From: Phallus indusiatus
Taxonomy: Eukaryota; Basidiomycota; Agaricomycetes; Phallales; Phallaceae
Assembly (NCBI GenBank): GCA_027605045.1
Contig: JAQFWX010000006.1
Span: forward strand, 1,240,001-1,304,000
Reading direction: 5' to 3'
DNA: 64,000 nucleotides
Numbering within the stretch: the first letter of the stretch is position 1; each line of letters opens with the position of its first letter. Below the pieces are notes generated by a model that was given only the letters and a program-made list of their open reading frames with translations, had not been told where the DNA came from and did not search any database. This document shows positions 58,777 to 64,000 of the stretch, piece after piece. Both the position numbers and the translations under genes were made by a program.

Positions 58777-61229
58777 ATGCCCGCCTTCCTTAACAAACTC
58801 TTTAATCTCAGCAACCGATCCAATACGGTTCTACCCACTTCAGCTAATTTCTCATACCCTTCTAACCCTCCTTTACCTATTTCAACTCCAATTGTTCCCG
58901 TTTCGGTCTCGGGCGCGCGAGATTCTCTCCCGCCTTATCCTTGTAATGAACTCCCAAGTATGGGCTCATGGCCGCGTAATGGGCGTAATCGTGACTCCAA
59001 CGATATTGGTTAGTGAATATTCCCATAACCTTTGCGCCTTGAATGACTAAATCCCATATCTATAGACAATCCCTTTTCTGATGCTCATCGCGCGAGCATG
59101 ACGTCAACGATTCGTAGAAGCAAATCGTATGCATTGTAAGATAAAACAACTTGCGTCTAGAGTTTGTTTGCCTGACTGATTATGAATAGTTTGCCACAAT
59201 CCAATAATCTAAAGTCGGGTTCACTCTCGCGCGACGAGAGGAATGCCAGCGAAGAAAACGAGTTTTACTCGAGTCAAGTTCCGCTAAGGAAAAGGGCGAT
59301 TTCGACACAAAGACACGACCCATCTCAGTTCTTGTTGACCCGTCCTCTTAAATACAGTCAACCAGCCCTTTCATCGGTCCAAACAAAGGAACCATATTCC
59401 CATTGTTATGACGGCATAAACTCTCCGCCGGGTGAACAAAGAAGACAAGACAAAGGGAAGGGTAAAGCCGTAGAAGCTTCCACACAGACTCGGAGTCGTC
59501 TTGCTAAACAATGCGCAAACGATTTTGAGAACTCCCATGAGAATTATTATTATGCCGCATCTGAAGAGGGCGAGTCTATCAGGGGTAGCCAAAAGAGAAA
59601 TGCCGCTATCTCTAGAGTGAGCCAATCACCAACGTTAACCCCTTTCAAATTTTTGACGTTTCATTTATCAAGGAAAAGGTTTCTCAACCTGTAACACCAT
59701 CCCAGCGTGATAGCATCTTCAAACCACCATTGTGGCATGAAGCCGCCAACTCCGTTATCAGACCCCCTGATGTGGAGGAACTCAATAGAAACTTCCCACC
59801 CATCCCAGTTCACAGCGACGAGGAGATCGCAAGAGCTTTGCAGTTCTACGAGCAATACGGACGTTACTGCAACAACGGCGGTGCAATAGGACCTAAAACG
59901 ACAGGTCCCTTCAATGACGCGTCCCCAGTCCCATTTCCAGACAAAACCGCCATTCCCGAGAAGTATTCAGAGCCCTTGTCTCCTGTATCTTCCACGTCAA
60001 CCTTTGTCCATCCTATTCAGGGAGAATTACGGAAATCAGTTTCTTCCGCTAGTAGTTCGGTTAGCAGAACGTCGTCTAGGTCTACGACTTCTGCACGTGA
60101 AACTCAGCCGGCAGCTCCCGCAACTTTGGCGTCTCCCGCGTTACATCCAGCCCTGAGGAGGAAGCCATCCGTCGCGTCATTCTCATCCACATCCACTGTT
60201 AAATATGTGAAGCGCGAACGATCCAAAGCTACTTCCGCTGCAGCAAGCTCTGTACCTCTCTCAGATCCCATTGGGGCACCATCACACTCAAAATCCGCCA
60301 AGAGGGTGACATCCCAGTCGACTATCTCCTCTACCACAACAGGAGTTGCTTCGTCTGAGAGCTCGGTGTCTAGAACGTCGTCCTCTAAGTCCTCACGCAG
60401 ACATAACGCGGCAATTTCTGATGGAAAATCATCCGTGTCCGGGAAGACGGAGTCTGATGCGTCGTCATACACATCTATTTCTTCCTCTACGACTGTGTCA
60501 ACCGCCACGCCACAACCACCGCAAGCAGCTCTTCCTCTCAGTGATTCCGTGCCTGCGACGAACACTACACCTTCTCAAGCACCAGAAACGACTCGACCCG
60601 CTGTCGCGCCCACGCGCACAATAGGATTCTGGATTGACCCCCCACCGATATCATATGACGACTGTGGCAGAGAAATCCCTGCAATCACTATCCATGTGTT
60701 CCCGGGCACCACCAATCCCGTGCCAGTTCCAGTGCTCGATACACCTGCACCGCCTCCTATCGACATCAGTGCGTCAACGACTTGCAAAGTTGATACTCCC
60801 ATCCCGGGTGCTTTTTCCACGTCGTCAAGCTCTAGTTCTTCGAAGTCAACAAGTCGTTCTTCCAAGACGGTAACCTCCGTGAAGCATCACTCCTCATCTG
60901 AAAGAACGCCGCTTCTTAAATCTGAGGGACTCGCTGGGGGCGAAGCGGGCGTGGGGTCTTCCACGGGAAAGAAAACAAAAGCGACGAGAGCGACAGCTCA
61001 GCCTGAATCAAAGTCTACCAATTCCAAGGCATCTCGTCACACACCGTTCGTGATTTGGCCATTGGAGGGTTGCACTATACATCGGATTAGAGAGTATAAA
61101 ACTGAATATCATGTTATTTCTAAGGACCAACATGGGAAGAAGTTTTTACAAGAGATTGTTGAGAAAACTCCGAAAACTCAAAGTTACATGGAATTGTACA
61201 GATCCAAAAGACTGGTAAAGATGTATTAG
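58777..61229 (+). CDS. large Ser/Thr/Pro-rich disordered protein, 761 aa
   Basis: Exons 58777-59008, 59066-59135, 59190-59616 and 59673-61229 total 2286 bases, all junctions in frame. Nearly the whole protein is low-complexity Ser/Thr/Pro/Ala sequence with many SRTSS, SSSK and basic-Ser motifs, the look of a heavily phosphorylated scaffold or regulator. Two parts look folded. Residues about 260-300 contain PPDVEELNRNFPPIPVHSDE, then EIARALQFYEQYG. The last 70 residues contain TPFVIWPLEGCTIHRIREYK and KKFLQEIVEK. No enzyme motif, signal peptide or membrane span. Function unknown. Confidence 0.8.
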
Positions 61230-61946
61230 TACATGTATGTATGTATCAATTTTTGTGTATTTCGAGATTCGAGATTCGAATCTTGATTTATAATAACAAA
61301 AAAAATCACTCCACAAAATTCATGTAAATGCTGTCGGTCTACAAGCTTTGACTGCCGTTGGGGCGAAAATGGGTCCGTAGAGACTATTATGACAACTTTT
61401 ATAAGTCTCTTTCATTAACTGACAAGGTGCTCGCCACCTGAGGCATTGGTCCCTGCTGGAGACTCAAGAGTCACCATACTACATATATTGAGATACTTTC
61501 TTCTTGGGTAGAAATCGAGTTGCCGAATTGCATTTTGCGATCATGAATGCAGGTGATTACATACAATGATTTGGGTGCATTATGTCCCTCCAAGGTTATT
61601 GTTGGTATGCTAGGCCTTGTCTAAATACTTTAGCTCCACAAAAAAAAAAACAAGATTCTTTTTGGTACCGGAAAAGATAAATCGGATTATTAATATCGGA
61701 CGCTCCGCTGTCGGAGACAGCGCCTTATAAATCCCGGTGTATGGTAAGCACCTTTCAATATTGAAACTAGATGCGTCTCGGGGCGGAGCCGCAAATACCC
61801 TTGCATCCGTTCACATGTTGCGTAGGAGAACAAGCGCCAGGAAACCCCCTATACCACACGCAATTTTATCACTGGAACTTTTAAAGTAGTGAAAACTCTC
61901 AATGTACTATTGACATTGTAATTACAAGTAGACCCGATCTCGACAT
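61230..61946. other. intergenic between convergent genes
   Basis: No gene seen. Short duplicated words (CGAGATTCGAGATTCGA) near 61262. Confidence 0.4.
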
Positions 61947-63142
61947 TCAATTTTCCATACGAGGTTTTTTACTGGGAGAAGAGGAAGTAGCCCCAACCTC
62001 ATCCTCATCCTCGTCCGAAAGAACCGGTCCGTCTAGAAAGTTTCTTCTTTTCATAGGACTAACTGGAGCCGGACGCAGAATAGCCACATTCATTACTCTC
62101 GCGTTAATCGAGAGTACCCTGTCCTTGTCAAAGAAATGAGACACTAGGCTGAAGCGTACTTGTACGAGGGCGTTCTTCATTAGGGAGAGCACGACTTTAG
62201 GATCGTAAAGGGCCTTTCCTTTGTACAAAGGGAACGGTTGCATGGTGTAACTTTACCAAATCAAGATAAAAATTTTAAAACGAAAAATACGAGCTCACTC
62301 TTTTACAATACTTCTGTATTCTACTCGTTGTTCTTCCGTCATTCCGAAAGCAGAAGGAGCGACATCGCAGTCAGGATCCTCGATTGATTGAACGGCTTCA
62401 TCTATGTATCCGGTTTCGGGATCTGACACAGGATGTTCCTAAATTCCAATGATTAACGCAGGCAATAGCAATTATCCCAGTACTTTACCCTTTTCTTAAA
62501 CACAGGGAACGTGAACCTCAAACCGGTTATGTTCCTCCCTCTCTCAACCTCGAATAGATGAGCCGAAGGAGTGTCACCGGCTTTTTTCTCGAAATGTTTC
62601 ATTAGTTGGATACATTGCTTATACACTTGAAGATATGGTTCCATAGAAGGGGGCCCACCGATAAAACTGTATTTAGCTGAAGTTAACGGATAGTTTTTGC
62701 TGTAATTTCCAAACGTGTCCACGTAACACCTACACAACCATATCATATTGGAGTCGGGCGTATGAGTAAATTTAATATACCTTTGCGGCATCACTCGAAA
62801 GCAGCCATAGAAATGTACCGGCTTATTCTTCTCCGTGTTGTATACCGTTTCACCGGTCCCATCAGGAGAAGCTTGCCATTTGAACTTATCAGATTTCAAC
62901 AAAGAGTTACCGACAAACCCTTGTAACGATTTCATGTGTTCGAATACTGAATCAATCTCGTTTTCATCCAAAGTTTCCGCAGGGGAATTGCCGGCCAATG
63001 ACGGTTGTTGGTCATCAGACGTATTTTTGTCAACAACGCCAGCTTTCACCTTATAAGTCACCCAGACGACAAGATGTGTGTATTAACAAAAGCACTTACC
63101 AGTGTTGTTACCCGTATTATTTTCAGCGTTGTTCTCAGCCAT
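61947..63142 (-). CDS. hypothetical protein, multi-exon, acidic tail
   Basis: Not recognised. Start ATG at 63142 (MAENNAENNTGNNT), spliced to AGVVDKNTSDDQQPSLAGNS. The core is a well-formed domain: FEHMKSLQGFVGNSLLKSDK, VHFYGCFRVMPQRYIKFTHT, YSFIGGPPSMEPYLQVYKQC, then GLRFTFPVFKKR. Another exon reads EHPVSDPETGYIDEAVQSIE. The last exon (61947-62243) has ALVQVRFSLVSHFF and a nuclear-looking C-terminus with an acidic run DEDEDEVG followed by KKPR. At least four exons. Composition suggests a nuclear or nucleic-acid-associated protein, by inference only. Confidence 0.6.
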
Positions 63143-63518
63143 TGAATTGTCTGCGAGGCGAGAGGATTTCCGAAGAGCGACCATATTTCACACCTTTTTT
63201 TTCGGTTTTGATTTTTTATTTTGTGCCGTTGGGTGAACGGCGAACCATGGCCGACGTTGTGGTCACAGGATGAGACCGAAGTTCCGGTCGGTTAAACCAT
63301 TCTATTTTCAGCTTGAAGTGAATTCATTTGGATGTCTCGGAATGCTTATCGTAACGTACACTACGCGATCGAGCTTCACGGAGCTCAGGTAGACCAAAGA
63401 CCCTCGAAATCAGCGTCGGATAGCCCGGAGTACATAGTGTAGCGTATTTTTTTATCCACCATTTTTTTTCAGTCGAATTTTTTTCAATGTACACAATCAA
63501 CACCCGTGTGCATGTCAT
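63143..63518. other. intergenic; nothing seen
   Basis: Spacer upstream of the previous gene and downstream of the one at the right edge. No features. Confidence 0.4.
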
Positions 63519-64000
63519 TTAATCTACATCTTCTACTACAGGTTGACTATGAGTATGATGCGTATAAAGCCATGGATGGATCAGATGAGCATTTGACCGT
63601 GACATTGAAGCATAATGTACGCAATACCAACGCACGCCACGTTCGTCTACGATAGTGACCGATTGGTTAGCACTAAACGAATGAGCAAGTTCAGCGTTCC
63701 GATTCATTGAGCCTGAAAGTGAAAATAAAGAGTTGTCAATGTGCGTATTGAGAAATAGGTGGACATACGCTCAGGAACACGGTTTTGATTAGCTGCGTTG
63801 AGAACGTTTTCTGCACGAATATTATATCATCGTTTTCAGCGAACTTATCGAGAAAAGAGCTCACCATTTTGGGTTGCAGTAACTGTTCTCTTCGCCAAAT
63901 CGACAGCCATGTTAGCGTTTTCCAAGGCAAGTCTCTGTGTGCCAATTTTTTATTTAAACCTCGCACTTATATCGTATACAGCATCACATGGTAGTCGTCG
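63519..64000 (-). CDS. hypothetical protein, C-terminal exons, 5' end beyond window
   Basis: Three exons with matching phases can be read on the minus strand: 63934-63865 (RLALENANMAVDLAKRTVTA), 63810-63769 (NVLNAANQNRVPE) and 63712-63519. The last contains RNAELAHSFSANQSVTIVDE, then RGVRWYCVHY, and ends VVEDVD. Upstream exons would lie right of the window. Ala/Asn-rich helices precede a compact C-terminal domain with Trp, Tyr and His residues. No family recognised. Confidence 0.55.

Noticed and set aside
60104..60565. Minus-strand acidic frame of 153 codons
   Set aside because: Mirror image of the Ser/Ala-rich coding sequence of the gene at 58777-61229.
1..64000. CRISPR arrays, riboswitches, bacterial operons
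   Set aside because: None seen; spliced genes, an intron-containing tRNA and gene families show a eukaryotic (fungal) genome.

Overview
The window looks like nuclear DNA of an agaricomycete basidiomycete (mushroom-forming fungus). Genes are dense and mostly split by short GT-AG introns of about 45-110 bases. Lineage-typical families are present: a DUF6535 membrane protein, large intron-less F-box families, a DUF2456-like membrane protein, and a tRNA-Lys with a small intron. I could not name the genus or species.

Layout. 1-5.3 kb: an alpha/beta hydrolase running off the left edge, tRNA-Lys(UUU), thiamine pyrophosphokinase, and a six-exon F-box/LRR gene. 6.9-8.0 kb: a secreted protein built from repeated modules that coincide with its exons. 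8.5-11.3 kb: a C2H2 zinc-finger gene flanked by a decayed tandem copy and a partial flank copy. 11.8-16.2 kb: two tandem intron-less F-box paralogues. 16.6-22.6 kb: a whole Helitron with recognisable ends, decayed by stop codons and split inside its HUH motif by a solo LTR. A second solo LTR lies at 23.15-23.44 kb. 24.1-27.1 kb: two convergent F-box paralogues, one of them short.

27.1-39.4 kb: a small unknown gene, a DUF6535 gene, an FAD monooxygenase and a cytochrome P450 arranged divergently (a possible small oxidative pair), and a frameshifted secreted lectin-like gene. 39.6-46.5 kb: a coiled-coil gene, a zinc-finger-like gene, a gene-poor stretch, and a DUF2456-like membrane protein. 46.7-57.2 kb: three more F-box paralogues, one interrupted by a hairpin insertion. 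Interleaved with them are three copies of an unrecognised 126-residue family with identical exon lengths and a PD-(D/E)XK-like gene. 58.8-64 kb: a large Ser/Thr-rich disordered protein, a conserved-looking hypothetical gene, and the end of a gene running off the right edge.

The most interesting region is 46.7-57.2 kb. F-box proteins normally recruit substrates to SCF ubiquitin ligases. Here fast-evolving F-box paralogues alternate with an undescribed small-protein family and a nuclease-like gene, next to transposon debris. Whether these genes act together is inference. All exon structures were read by eye from splice sites and frame agreement; no search was run.
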